Notes under the pieces: model-generated | The model's database searches: none | What the model saw: only the letters and a program-made list of their open reading frames with translations | What the model was told of the DNA's origin: nothing | Assembly (NCBI GenBank): GCA_018647765.1 | Contig: JABGSN010000028.1 | Location: forward strand, 1-64,000 | Reading direction: 5' to 3' | Length of the DNA: 64,000 nucleotides | From: Oceanospirillaceae bacterium | GTDB lineage: Bacteria; Pseudomonadota; Gammaproteobacteria; Pseudomonadales; Balneatricaceae | Made by a program: the position numbers and the translations under genes | Shown: one piece after another, positions 24,178 through 33,573 of the stretch | Layout of the letters: each line of letters opens with the position of its first letter | Numbering within the stretch: position 1 is the first letter of the stretch

Positions 24178-25893
24178 TCACGTAAGATTTTGCCACGCTT
24201 GATGTTGGCTAAGGTAAATGCTGCCGGTTAACTGTTCAGAAAACCCAACCCGTTGTAAGCGATCTAATACAGGGCCTTTAACTTCTGATAAGTGCATGTT
24301 AACGCCTTTGTCTTTGAGGCGCTGATTGAATTCCAATAAGCTCTCTACGGCACTGGAGTCAATGTGATTAATGCCAGACGCCATAAGGATCAGGTGTTCG
24401 ATACACGGATTTTTTGCTAATAGCTCATTGAGCTGATTGTCTAAATAACGGACGTTGCCAAAAAACAAACTCTCATCGATACGCAGAGCAATCACTTGCT
24501 CACATTGTTCAACCTCGTGGCGGTCGATATTGCGAAAGTGTTCACTACCCGCAATCGGGCCGACAATGGCCGTGTGAGGTCGGCTGGTACGCCAAAGCAT
24601 CAATGAAATGGTAGCCGCCACGCCGGCCATTACGCCAGCCTCTACACCGACACCAAGCACCATCGCAATGGTAATCATCATGGCGGCAAAGTCATGTTTG
24701 CTGTACTTCCAAGTAAACTTAATTTCGTGGGGTTCGATTAGTGTGAGCACGGCCACAAATATGGTGGCGCCTAGCACAGCTTTAGGTAAGAGCGCTAAGT
24801 AGGGCGTAAGGTAAAGGCTGGCTAGGGCAATGCCAACTGCGGTGAATACACCTGCCATTGGCGTTTGTGCCCCGGCATCAAAGTTAACTACCGAGCGAGA
24901 AAATCCACCGGTTACCGCAAAGCCACCGGATGCCGCAGAAGCGACGTTAGCTGCACCTAAACCTAATAACTCGTGGTTAGGGTCTATCTGCTGGCGGCGC
25001 TTATTAGCTAAGGTTTGCGCCACAGAGATGGATTCGACATAACCGATAAGACTAATCATGATGGCGGAGGGCATGAGTGTTGAAACCAGTAACCAGCTGA
25101 GCTCTGGCCAAGCCAAGGTTGGTAAGCCAGAGGGAATATCCCCAACCACTTTAACGCCTTGCTGATCTAAACCTAAGTTTGAAACTAATAAAATAGACAT
25201 GATCACCGCGCTAACGGGGGCCAGCTTGCTTAAGGCCGAGGCCGCAGTTTTGCTCATAAAACGACACAGAAAACGAGTTAACGGAGCGCGTGCCCACCAT
25301 AAAAAAGCCACGCTGGTCACACCCACAACCACCGTGAGCAAATGCGTGTCGGTGCCATATTGCTGAAGGCCGTTAATCAGTTCGGGCAGGTTATGCCCCC
25401 CTAAGGGGATACCCAAAATGTGTTTGAACTGGCCTAGGGCAATAAGAATGCCGGCGGCGGTGATAAAACCTGTGACTACGGGGCGGCCCAGTAAATTGGC
25501 GATAAAACCAAGCTTAAATAACCCCATAAACAACATTAAGATGCCCGATAACAAGGCTAAGGTCATGGACAGCGTCAGTACGTCTAAACCACTATTGATA
25601 TGGGCTAAACCTACAGCGTTAGCGGATAACAAGGAAATAACTGCGACTGGGCCCACCGCTAAGGTGCGGCTAGAGCCAAACAGAGCATAAGCTAACAATG
25701 GCAAGATACTGGCGTATAGGCCAGTAGCGGGAGGCAACCCAGCCAACATGGCATAGGCCAAACTCTGAGGAATAAGCATTATGGTAACAATTAATGCCGC
25801 CATCGCGTCGGCTTGTAACGAACGTGCATCGTAAGTTTTAAGCCATACTAATGCCGGTAGTTTTGTAAGCGGATTCCAAAGAGCTTTAGTCAC
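24178..25893 (-). CDS. SulP-family anion transporter with STAS domain
   Basis: A 571-residue protein: a membrane domain with the SulP consensus AYAMLAGLPPATGLYAS near residue 50-65 and many helices, then a cytoplasmic STAS domain from about 440 (CEQVIALRIDESLFFGNVRY). SulP proteins carry sulfate, bicarbonate or other anions. It starts five bases after the stop of the persulfide-dioxygenase-like gene, so the two are co-transcribed. In that context export of sulfite or sulfate formed by sulfide oxidation, or sulfate supply, is a sensible role. Confidence 0.9.
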   Translation of the reverse strand: MTKALWNPLTKLPALVWLKTYDARSLQADAMAALIVTIMLIPQSLAYAMLAGLPPATGLYASILPLLAYALFGSSRTLAVGPVAVISLLSANAVGLAHINSGLDVLTLSMTLALLSGILMLFMGLFKLGFIANLLGRPVVTGFITAAGILIALGQFKHILGIPLGGHNLPELINGLQQYGTDTHLLTVVVGVTSVAFLWWARAPLTRFLCRFMSKTAASALSKLAPVSAVIMSILLVSNLGLDQQGVKVVGDIPSGLPTLAWPELSWLLVSTLMPSAIMISLIGYVESISVAQTLANKRRQQIDPNHELLGLGAANVASAASGGFAVTGGFSRSVVNFDAGAQTPMAGVFTAVGIALASLYLTPYLALLPKAVLGATIFVAVLTLIEPHEIKFTWKYSKHDFAAMMITIAMVLGVGVEAGVMAGVAATISLMLWRTSRPHTAIVGPIAGSEHFRNIDRHEVEQCEQVIALRIDESLFFGNVRYLDNQLNELLAKNPCIEHLILMASGINHIDSSAVESLLEFNQRLKDKGVNMHLSEVKGPVLDRLQRVGFSEQLTGSIYLSQHQAWQNLT

Positions 25894-25898
25894 AGTTA

Positions 25899-26780
25899 TT
25901 AAGCGCCGATTTGATTAACAGGGATTTTAATATAAGCAATGCCGTTGTCTTCTGCCGGTGGCATATGGCCTGCACGCATATTCACTTGCACAGAAGGTAA
26001 AAGCAAGCGTGGCGCACTTAGTTGAGCGTCTCGAGTGGTGCGCATATCAATAAATTCGGCTTTGGTTTTTCCCGCTAAGTGAATGTTGCTGGCTTTAGAC
26101 GCTGCAACGGTACTTTCCCAAAGGTATTCGCGGCCACCGGGGGCATAATCGTGGCACATGAATAACCGGGTGTCGTCAGGTAAACTTAGAATGGTTTCCA
26201 TTGACTCAAACAGTGTAGTCGCATCACCACCAGGGAAGTCACAACGAGCGGTGCCGTAGTCTGGCATGAATAAGGTATCACCAACAAAGCAGGCGTCTGC
26301 AATCACAAAGCTCATACAGGCGGGTGTGTGGCCTGGTGTGTGCAGTGCCTTCATGGTCATGTTGCCAATGTTTAATTCTTCGTTGGGTGCTAACAAGTGA
26401 TCAAACTGGCTGCCGTTACGGGCAAAACCATCTTCAGCATTAAATAAGTTGCCAAAAATGTCTTGAACTTGACTAATTTGATCACCAATAGCGATCTTGC
26501 CGCCTAATTGGCTTTGAATATATGGAGCACCTGAGAGGTGGTCAGCATGTACATGGGTTTCTAATAACCAAGCAACGGTTAGGCCTTGTGCTTTAATACT
26601 AGCGATCACTTGGTCCGCAGAGTCTGTGCGCGTGCGGCCCATGTTAGCGTCGTAATCCAAAACGGAATCGATCACTGCACATTGTTTAGTGGCTGGATCT
26701 GCAACGATATAGGTTACAGTGAAAGTGGCTTCATCAAAAAATGCAGTAATCGCTGGTGGTGTCTGTTTGGCTTGCGTCAT
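25899..26780 (-). CDS. Metallo-beta-lactamase-fold hydrolase, persulfide dioxygenase (Blh/ETHE1) type
   Basis: The 293-residue protein has the metal motif HVHADH (76-81), HTPGHTPACMSF and GDTLF, and opens with ITAFFDEATFTVTYIVADPA as in the Blh branch of the ETHE1 persulfide dioxygenases. These oxidise glutathione persulfide to sulfite with a single iron. Co-transcription with a SulP anion transporter supports a sulfur-oxidation role. Glyoxalase II-like activity is the main alternative. The upstream region carries a perfect inverted repeat that could be an operator. Confidence 0.8.
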   Translation of the reverse strand: MTQAKQTPPAITAFFDEATFTVTYIVADPATKQCAVIDSVLDYDANMGRTRTDSADQVIASIKAQGLTVAWLLETHVHADHLSGAPYIQSQLGGKIAIGDQISQVQDIFGNLFNAEDGFARNGSQFDHLLAPNEELNIGNMTMKALHTPGHTPACMSFVIADACFVGDTLFMPDYGTARCDFPGGDATTLFESMETILSLPDDTRLFMCHDYAPGGREYLWESTVAASKASNIHLAGKTKAEFIDMRTTRDAQLSAPRLLLPSVQVNMRAGHMPPAEDNGIAYIKIPVNQIGA

Positions 26781-26851
26781 GGTGCCTCCAAGTGGAAAAT
26801 TTAATTAACTTGGGCCATTGTACGCCGGCTTATTAGTAAATGCAAATATAG

Positions 26852-26878
26852 TTATAACCATATACTAAATGGTTATAA
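26852..26878. promoter_or_regulatory. Candidate operator of the persulfide dioxygenase-SulP operon
   Basis: Perfect ten-base arms TTATAACCAT and ATGGTTATAA flank a seven-base AT-rich spacer, about 75 bases upstream of the metallohydrolase start. In other bacteria, blh-type operons are repressed by the ArsR-family persulfide sensor BigR acting on AT-rich palindromes. No such regulator gene is present here, so the link is inferred. Confidence 0.5.
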
Positions 26879-26913
26879 GGCTGTGTTTCGATAGAAGTTT
26901 CTATGTTGCTGCG

Positions 26914-27606
26914 CTAAATAGCCGCATACAGTCGCTCGGGACGACCCACGCTGCCGTAGTGAATTTGCACCTTTATTTTATTGATCCCAACTAAGTATTC
27001 TAAGTAGCGTCTTGCAGTGGTGCGGCTGGCACCAATGTCGTTACCAATTTGTTCGGCGCTCAATGCTTGCGATTGCTGTGAAATGACATCAAGTACTTTG
27101 TTCAAAGTGAGTTCATCAACGCCTTTTGGCAGCCGTGCATTGATAGAGGCAGTTGCTTGAGCGAGGCGAGGCATCAGTTCATCTAAGTCGGTTTGCCCTA
27201 TTGCAGCCACTGTGTTGAGTCGTGCGTGGTGTTGCTGGTAGTTGTTTAGGCTCACTTTGAGCCGCTCGAATACTAAAGGTTTTAAAATATAATCAAATAC
27301 ACCACCATGTAATGCGGATTTTAGTACATCCACCTCCTTAGCTGCAGTGATCAATATCACATCGGTATGGCTATTATTAGCACGCAACTGGTGCAACAGT
27401 TGCATGCCGTTGCCGGCAGGAAAATACACGTCTAACAGCAGTAGGTCGGGCATCAGTATAGACACCAGCTCTTGTGCGTCTTCTATACTGTGGGCAATCC
27501 CCACTAGCTCAAAATCTTCTAACCGTTCTAAATAGGTCTGTTGGATAAGGGCATTTTGTGGGTCATCTTCGGCAATGACTACACGGATAGTATTATTGTG
27601 CATCAT
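26914..27606 (-). CDS. Response regulator, CitB/DcuR type
   Basis: A 230-residue regulator: receiver domain (about 8-125) with acidic pocket EDD at 13-15 and phospho-acceptor D59 in LLLLDVYFP, followed by a DNA-binding domain with an HTH (ISQQSQALSAEQIGNDIGAS) as in CitB/DcuR regulators of carboxylate uptake. Its start overlaps the sensor kinase stop by four bases. Divergent to tctCBA, it probably controls that transporter. Confidence 0.9.
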   Translation of the reverse strand: MMHNNTIRVVIAEDDPQNALIQQTYLERLEDFELVGIAHSIEDAQELVSILMPDLLLLDVYFPAGNGMQLLHQLRANNSHTDVILITAAKEVDVLKSALHGGVFDYILKPLVFERLKVSLNNYQQHHARLNTVAAIGQTDLDELMPRLAQATASINARLPKGVDELTLNKVLDVISQQSQALSAEQIGNDIGASRTTARRYLEYLVGINKIKVQIHYGSVGRPERLYAAI

Positions 27607-29240
27607 AAGCGTGGGGTCTGTTTGGGTAGGCTAATGGTAAAGCGGCTGCCACCTAACGTGACAGGTTCCATAGTCACATAACCACCAAAACGTCTGGCCA
27701 GTTTTTGTACCAAATGTAAGCCTATGCCATGGTCGCCGCCGCTTTTGCTGCTATAACCTTTGGTGAAAATCAGCTCACGTTGGCTTGGGTCAACACCAGC
27801 TCCCTGATCTTCCACTTCAAACAAAATGTCGGTACCAAAGTCGGTCATGGTTAGGTTGATTTGAGTACCATGGGCACCTTCCGCTAAACAGGCATCAAAG
27901 GCGTTGTCGATAATATTGCCAATCATGCTTGCCAGTTGATCTCTGGGCAGGTGTGCAGGTAAGTCATTCATGTGGCTGTCGGGGTCAATGTTTAAGGTGA
28001 GGCCAATCTCTTTTGCACGGTTAAATTTTCCTAGCAAACAGCCTGCTAAAATGGCATCTGACACGGTGCTCATAAGTAGCTTAATGAGTGCGCGGTGGGC
28101 TTGGTTTTCTTGGCCAATGAGGGCAAGCGCTTGATCTGATGCGCCGATTTGAATGAGGCCCGCAATAGTGTGTAATTTGTTGGTGTATTCATGGGCTTGG
28201 CTACGTAAGCTGTCAGCATATTGCTGTACACGGCTGAGTTGTTGGCTGACCAAGTCTAGTTCGTCTTTAGGCCGAAAACTGGCCACTAAACCAATAATGA
28301 CGCTTTCGTTACGCAAGGGCAAACGGTTCACTATGTAGGGTTTTTGCTTAAACCACACCTCTTTTTCAAACTCGGCGCTATGGGAACGATTGTCTAACAT
28401 GGGGCTTTCCGGCATTACCGTGCTAATATTTTGCCCTTGCCACTGTACCTGATCCTCCAACTCTAAAAACTGTACGGCGGCTTTGTTGATGGTAGTGATT
28501 TGGCCCTCGGCATTGACTGCGATAATGCCTTCTCTAACCGACTCTAAGGTGGCGATACGTTCTTGATAGAGTTGACCTATCTGCTCTGGTTCTAGGCCGA
28601 AAATGGCTTTTTTAAAATGATTAGCAAACCATAATGCGGTTAACAAACTAATGAAAAAAGCCGCCAAAATAACCCATAGTAATGTCGCTCGGTAGCTGTC
28701 TATAACCGTTTCAATGCTGTCCAGCAGATAACCTACCGAAACTAACCCGATAATTTTCTCACCTAAGGGGTCGAAAACAGGGGCCCGTGCGCGCATAGAC
28801 CAGCCTAAGCTGCCTTCCGCCTTAGAAATAACTGCTCGGCCTTGGCTTAGGGTGGGGCTGATTTCGTCGTTGTCGTCATCCATCATGGATGCGCCCAGCT
28901 TCGCGGTATTAGGGTGAGCCAAGCGTAGGCCTGCTGCATCGCCGATCACTACAAAACGAGCATGGATCTCTTGTGCCAAGGTTAAACTTAGAGGCTGTAG
29001 GTAATTTGTGTCGCTACGTTTTACTGCATTAGCTACTTCTGGCATGGCGGCAATGGTTTTTGCCACGTGCAGCGCGCGCACACCAATTTCGTCATTCAGA
29101 GATTGATTGAGGTACTGCAAAGCAAATAATCCCAACATGCTGGTCTGTAATAGCGCCATTAAACCCAAAATAAACATCATTCGACTTTTTAGTTTGAGCT
29201 TGCGAAACGGTAGTTTCATGGTTTTTAATGTTATTTTCAT
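27603..29240 (-). CDS. Sensor histidine kinase, CitA/DcuS type
   Basis: A 545-residue kinase. TM1 (about 22-43) and TM2 (about 184-206) enclose a periplasmic ligand-sensing domain of roughly 140 residues. A cytoplasmic PAS domain follows (about 225-325), then the H-box LRSQAHEYTNKLHTIAGL with H350 and a HATPase domain (NIIDNAFDAC, DQGAGVD, GIGLHLVQKL). The H-box form is diagnostic for the CitA/DcuS group, which binds di- or tricarboxylates. The signal is likely the carboxylate taken up by the neighbouring TctCBA system. Confidence 0.92.
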   Translation of the reverse strand: MKITLKTMKLPFRKLKLKSRMMFILGLMALLQTSMLGLFALQYLNQSLNDEIGVRALHVAKTIAAMPEVANAVKRSDTNYLQPLSLTLAQEIHARFVVIGDAAGLRLAHPNTAKLGASMMDDDNDEISPTLSQGRAVISKAEGSLGWSMRARAPVFDPLGEKIIGLVSVGYLLDSIETVIDSYRATLLWVILAAFFISLLTALWFANHFKKAIFGLEPEQIGQLYQERIATLESVREGIIAVNAEGQITTINKAAVQFLELEDQVQWQGQNISTVMPESPMLDNRSHSAEFEKEVWFKQKPYIVNRLPLRNESVIIGLVASFRPKDELDLVSQQLSRVQQYADSLRSQAHEYTNKLHTIAGLIQIGASDQALALIGQENQAHRALIKLLMSTVSDAILAGCLLGKFNRAKEIGLTLNIDPDSHMNDLPAHLPRDQLASMIGNIIDNAFDACLAEGAHGTQINLTMTDFGTDILFEVEDQGAGVDPSQRELIFTKGYSSKSGGDHGIGLHLVQKLARRFGGYVTMEPVTLGGSRFTISLPKQTPRL

Positions 29241-29399
29241 GGTTTACATACTACTGAACATTGCAGGTTTTAGCCCGTAAACTTTATGGCCAAAATATAT
29301 TTTAAGTGTTTTAAAGTGTTTACTTTCTAAAACTATCCTCCTCATTAATGGCGTTTTATGCTGCTCAGGCACAACAATAAAACTAACCGAGGACTTATT

Positions 29400-30380
29400 A
29401 TGTTAAAGCAATTTAAAACTAAACAACGCATGCTACTTACCGCTGCTCTGATGAGCGGCATGCTAGGTGCTGGCGCTGCATACGCCGATGTAGACAGTAT
29501 TCACTTTTTGATTCCTGGTGGCGCAGGCGGCGGTTGGGACGGTACAGCTCGTGGTACAGGCGAAGCGTTAACCAATGCAGGCCTGATCGATAGTGCCTCT
29601 TACCAAAACATGTCCGGCGGCGGCGGTGGCAAAGCCATTGCCCATCTTATTGAAACAGCAGACCAAGCCCATGGCACTTTGATGGTGAACTCCACACCTA
29701 TAGTCATTCGCTCATTGTCTAAGGTGTTTCCACAATCCTTCCGTGATCTAACCCCTATTGCAGCAACCATAGGTGACTTTGGTGCGTTTGTAGTGCGATC
29801 TGATTCTAACTACCAGACTTTTGGTGATGTAGTTGCAGACTATAAGGCCAACCCTAAGTCAGTGATCATCGCTGGTGGTTCGGCTCGTGGCAGCATGGAT
29901 CATCTGGTAGCGGCCATGGCCTTTAAGGCTGCTGGTGCTAACCCTAACAAAGTGAAATATTTAGCGTTTGACGGTGGTGGTAAAGCCATGGCGGGTTTGC
30001 TATCGGGTGAAGCGGGCCTTCTTTCAACCGGTTTTAGTGAAGCGTTAGCGCTGGCAGCGGCAGGTGAAGTGCGCATTCTAGTGATGACCGGTGATCAGCG
30101 TTCTGATGCTGCTCCTGAGGTACAAACCTTACAAGAGCAGGGTTATGACGCAAGCTTTGTTAATTGGCGTGGGTTCTTTGGCGCTCCAAGCCTAAGCGAC
30201 GCAGAAGCTGATGAGTACGCTCAAACCTTAGCTGAAATGTATAAGACTGAAGCTTGGGAAAAAGTACGAGCTCGTAACGGCTGGACTGAAATTTTCAAGC
30301 CTCGTGCTGAGTTTGTCACTTTCTTAGAGCAGCAAGAAGAAGTGGTGGGTAACTTAATGCGCGAGCTGGGTTTCCTATAA
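29400..30380 (+). CDS. tctC: Tripartite tricarboxylate transporter, periplasmic binding protein
   Basis: A 326-residue TctC/Bug-type receptor with a Sec signal peptide (cleavage near AYA-DV, residue 29). The ATG after GAGGAC is chosen; an upstream frame-start adds 14 unrelated residues. IHFLIPGGAGGGWDGTARG is the conserved ligand-binding opening of the family. It presents a carboxylate to the TctAB membrane carrier. The gene is separated from tctB by a hairpin that would raise tctC expression over the membrane subunits. Confidence 0.92.
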   Translation: MLKQFKTKQRMLLTAALMSGMLGAGAAYADVDSIHFLIPGGAGGGWDGTARGTGEALTNAGLIDSASYQNMSGGGGGKAIAHLIETADQAHGTLMVNSTPIVIRSLSKVFPQSFRDLTPIAATIGDFGAFVVRSDSNYQTFGDVVADYKANPKSVIIAGGSARGSMDHLVAAMAFKAAGANPNKVKYLAFDGGGKAMAGLLSGEAGLLSTGFSEALALAAAGEVRILVMTGDQRSDAAPEVQTLQEQGYDASFVNWRGFFGAPSLSDAEADEYAQTLAEMYKTEAWEKVRARNGWTEIFKPRAEFVTFLEQQEEVVGNLMRELGFL

Positions 30381-30398
30381 ACATCTAAGCGTGTACTA

Positions 30399-30452
30399 AC
30401 GTCTTGTGTTGGAATTGTCCTACAGACAGCTCACATACAAGACGTTTTTTTT
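30399..30452 (+). terminator. Intra-operon terminator or attenuator between tctC and tctB
   Basis: Perfect nine-base arms ACGTCTTGT/ACAAGACGT are separated by 29 bases and run into eight T. Partial termination here would give more receptor than permease, as expected for binding-protein transporters. Confidence 0.75.
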
Positions 30453-30470
30453 GCAAGATCGGAGCAGCTA

Positions 30471-30935
30471 ATGATTAGCCTCACTAAAGACCGTTTTGGC
30501 GGTGTTCTATTTTTACTTTTATCCTTGAGCTACGGCTATTACGCAGCCGATATACCCTTGCTCCCAGGTGATAAATTTGAACCATTCCACGCACAAACCT
30601 TACCCTACTGGTTGGCTGGATTGGGATCTTTTCTAGCATTATTGTTGATTGTATCGAAAGCAACGCCAAGCACACAAGAAACACCTTTGTCCCGTGCCAA
30701 TGTAAGCCTCATGTTAGGTTTATTGGCTTTGACGTTGTTGTTTTCCCTGAGTCTGCCTTGGCTTGGGTTTCCGGCGACAACGAGTCTGTTTTTAATAGCC
30801 AGTTATTGGCTGTTGGGTGAACGCAGATTAAAAATGTTAGTGCTAGCGTCGGTGCCTTTTGCGCTGATTTTTTGGTTGTTATTAACCGAAGTGCTGGAGG
30901 TGTATATTGCACCCGCACGAATTTTGTATTGGTAG
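30471..30935 (+). CDS. tctB: Tripartite tricarboxylate transporter, small membrane subunit
   Basis: A 154-residue protein with four predicted membrane helices and no strong sequence motif, as usual for TctB. The assignment rests on length, topology and position between tctC and tctA. It starts ten bases before tctA begins downstream. Confidence 0.85.
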   Translation: MISLTKDRFGGVLFLLLSLSYGYYAADIPLLPGDKFEPFHAQTLPYWLAGLGSFLALLLIVSKATPSTQETPLSRANVSLMLGLLALTLLFSLSLPWLGFPATTSLFLIASYWLLGERRLKMLVLASVPFALIFWLLLTEVLEVYIAPARILYW

Positions 30936-30944
30936 GAGGCTGAC

Positions 30945-32468
30945 ATGTTAGATGGCATGTTTTCAGGATTAGCTACGGCATTAATGCCGTTTAACTTATT
31001 GATGGTAGTTGTGGGTTGTTTTGCGGGTACCTTTATTGGCATGTTACCGGGTCTTGGGCCTATTTCTGCCGTCGCATTGATGATTCCTATTACTTATACC
31101 TTGGATCCATCATCCGGCATTATCCTTATGGCCGGGGTTTATTATGGTGCCGTTTTTGGCGGCTCAACGTCATCCATTCTCATTAATGCGCCGGGTTGTG
31201 CTAGTACGTTGGTAACCACTTTTGATGGTTACCCCTTGGCACAAAAAAATCAGGCCGGTAAGGCTTTGGCTTTAGCCGCCTATGCTTCTTTTACCGGTGG
31301 CACTATAGGCGCCATTATTCTCATATTTACAGCGCCGGCGCTGGCTAGTGTTTCCTTGAGCTTTCAGTCGGCTGACTATTTTGCCCTAATGTTACTTGGG
31401 CTTACATCGGTGGCGGCGTTCTCTGGCAAAGGACAAGTCATTAAAGCCATGATGATGACCGTATTTGGTCTCATGATCGCAACCGTCGGTAACGACGTCA
31501 TTACCGGTGCACCGCGCTATACCTTTGGCGCACTTGATCTTGTGGATGGTGTGAGCTTCTTGCTGTTAGCCATGGCCACTTTTGCTTTAGCCGAAGTGAT
31601 GATGACCATCATGCGTGGCCAAATGCACGGCTCAGAGCAGGCCATGCAACCCGTCGCTTTAAGTAGCATGAAGCTGTCTCGTGACGAGGTGAAAGAAGTG
31701 GCTCCCACCATAGCCCGCTCATCAGTGTTTGGCTTTGTTGTTGGAGTGTTGCCCGGAGCAGGGGCAACCATTGCCTCCTTTTTAGCCTATGGTTTGGAGC
31801 GAAATATAGCGCCACCAAGGCTGCGTAAAATGTTTGGCAAAGGCGCGTTGCGTGGTTTGGCGGCACCAGAATCGGCCAACAATGCGGCCTCTACTGGGTC
31901 TTTTGTGCCGCTACTCACATTAGGCATACCGGGATCCGGTACCACGGCCATCATGTTAGGTGCGTTGATTGCTTATGGTATTCAGCCAGGCCCTCGGTTG
32001 TACTTAGATCATCCTGACGTATTTTGGTCGGTGATTATCTCTATGTACTTTGGTAATTTGGTGTTGCTGGTATTGAACTTACCACTAATTCCTTATATTT
32101 CTCGTTTGCTCGCAATACCGCCGCAAATATTGAATCCGCTGATCATTTTCTTCTCTATTATTGGTGTCTATTTGGTGAGTTTTAACACCTTTGATATTCA
32201 GATTATGGTATTTATCACGCTCTTGGCCGTTGGCTTAAAGTTACTTAATTTTCCCATGGCACCCATGTTGTTAGGCTTTATTTTGGGTGGAATGTTGGAA
32301 AAGAACTTAAGCCGAGCATTAGTGGTTAGTGACGGTAGTTTTGACTTTCTCTGGCAGCGGCCATTAACCTTTAGCATTGTCTGTATTACTGTGGTGATCT
32401 TGGTTTTGCCGTGGTTATTGGGGCTTGTCAAAAGCCGTCTTAAGGCAACATTGCCGGCCGCCTATTAA
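30945..32468 (+). CDS. tctA: Tripartite tricarboxylate transporter, large membrane subunit
   Basis: A 507-residue permease with the TctA signatures GMLPGLGPISAVALMIPITY near the N-terminus, YGAVFGGSTSSILINAPG, and the internal repeat FGFVVGVLPGAGATIASFLA around residue 260. It forms the cation-coupled carboxylate channel with TctB. GGAGG precedes the ATG closely. A transcript end is expected in the following 160 bases, but no clear hairpin was found. Confidence 0.93.
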   Translation: MLDGMFSGLATALMPFNLLMVVVGCFAGTFIGMLPGLGPISAVALMIPITYTLDPSSGIILMAGVYYGAVFGGSTSSILINAPGCASTLVTTFDGYPLAQKNQAGKALALAAYASFTGGTIGAIILIFTAPALASVSLSFQSADYFALMLLGLTSVAAFSGKGQVIKAMMMTVFGLMIATVGNDVITGAPRYTFGALDLVDGVSFLLLAMATFALAEVMMTIMRGQMHGSEQAMQPVALSSMKLSRDEVKEVAPTIARSSVFGFVVGVLPGAGATIASFLAYGLERNIAPPRLRKMFGKGALRGLAAPESANNAASTGSFVPLLTLGIPGSGTTAIMLGALIAYGIQPGPRLYLDHPDVFWSVIISMYFGNLVLLVLNLPLIPYISRLLAIPPQILNPLIIFFSIIGVYLVSFNTFDIQIMVFITLLAVGLKLLNFPMAPMLLGFILGGMLEKNLSRALVVSDGSFDFLWQRPLTFSIVCITVVILVLPWLLGLVKSRLKATLPAAY

Positions 32469-32626
32469 ATCTAGGGTTAGTGTTTCATAGGTGAGTTAAA
32501 GTTTAGGGCTTGATTTATTTAACATGTTAATTATAATTAGTTCATCTAATTCGTAGCAAAACCTTAATTTTGCAGCGAGACCACTTATAATGTCGGTCTA
32601 TTATTGACCTCTAAACTGGAGCCCTT

Positions 32627-33559
32627 ATGACAACAGAAGCTTTTAACGCACGCGAATTTCGCGATGCTCTCTCATCGTTTGCTACAGGCGTCACGGTGGT
32701 GACTTGTTTGGATGCCAACGGTGAGCCTGTAGGCGCCACAGCGAGTAGTTTTAACTCTGTGTCCATGGATCCACCTTTAATTCTTTGGAGTATCACCAAG
32801 ACCGCCTATAGCGCCGATGCCTTTATTAACGCTAAGCATTTTGTAGTCAATGTATTAGGCGCTGACCAAACGGACATCTCTAACAAATTTGCTCGTAGCG
32901 GCACCGATAAATTTGCCGATGTTGAAGTGGAGAAGGGAATTGGTGGCGTGCCTATGCTACCCGGTACCATCACCTGTTTTGAGTGTGAGGCGTGGGCTAC
33001 CTATGATGGCGGCGATCACGAAATTATTGTCGGCCAAGTGAAGGCCATGCGTAGTACCGCTGGTTCTGGTTTGGTTTTTTACCGAGGTGCTTATGCCACG
33101 GCTGAAGCCATTCCTACCTTGGCACCGGTAGAGACTAACGATGTTAGTCACTTTATTGATAACTACCTATTGTATTACCTTACACGGGCAACCCATCAAA
33201 TGGGTGACGAGTTTCATCAATTGGTGGCGGATGACGGCTTAACCACGAAAGAGTGGCGCGTATTGGCCTGTTTGTACAACGAAAATAGCATGAGCCTTGC
33301 GGAACTAGCCAAGCGCACTATGGTGGATCAAACCACCTTGTTGGAACTGGCTTTAGGTTTACAAAAGCACGACATGGCCCGGGTACAGCAGCTCGATAGC
33401 GGAACTAAGTTGACGGGCACCATAGCCGGTCAGCAGCGTGTTGTTCACCTGATTGCCGATTGCCAAGAAGCCGAACAAAGTGCGTTGGAAGGCTTAGATG
33501 CCGATGCAGCAGAAACCTTAAAGACCATGCTGCAACGTATTATTGCCAACACTGACTAG
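32627..33559 (+). CDS. Flavin reductase fused to a MarR-type domain (HPA hydroxylase C1-like)
   Basis: Residues 1 to about 165 form a flavin reductase domain (FRDALSSFATGVTVVTCLDA, ATASSFNSVSMDPPLILWSI). Residues about 175-310 form a winged-helix MarR-like domain (MGDEFHQLVADDGLTTKEWR, then LAELAKRTMVDQTTL). The same architecture is established for the C1 reductase of p-hydroxyphenylacetate hydroxylase from Acinetobacter, where the MarR-like part is an autoinhibitory effector-binding domain. No oxygenase gene is adjacent; the HpaB-family gene in this window has its own reductase. The true partner is therefore unknown. Confidence 0.88.
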   Translation: MTTEAFNAREFRDALSSFATGVTVVTCLDANGEPVGATASSFNSVSMDPPLILWSITKTAYSADAFINAKHFVVNVLGADQTDISNKFARSGTDKFADVEVEKGIGGVPMLPGTITCFECEAWATYDGGDHEIIVGQVKAMRSTAGSGLVFYRGAYATAEAIPTLAPVETNDVSHFIDNYLLYYLTRATHQMGDEFHQLVADDGLTTKEWRVLACLYNENSMSLAELAKRTMVDQTTLLELALGLQKHDMARVQQLDSGTKLTGTIAGQQRVVHLIADCQEAEQSALEGLDADAAETLKTMLQRIIANTD

Positions 33560-33573
33560 TAGCCAATGGAGGC

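Noticed and set aside
32528-32539. AT-rich palindrome upstream of the flavin reductase-MarR gene as a MarR operator
   Set aside because: TAATTATAATTA is short and of low complexity in an AT-rich promoter region, so chance is likely. The MarR-like part in known relatives is an effector domain, not a repressor.
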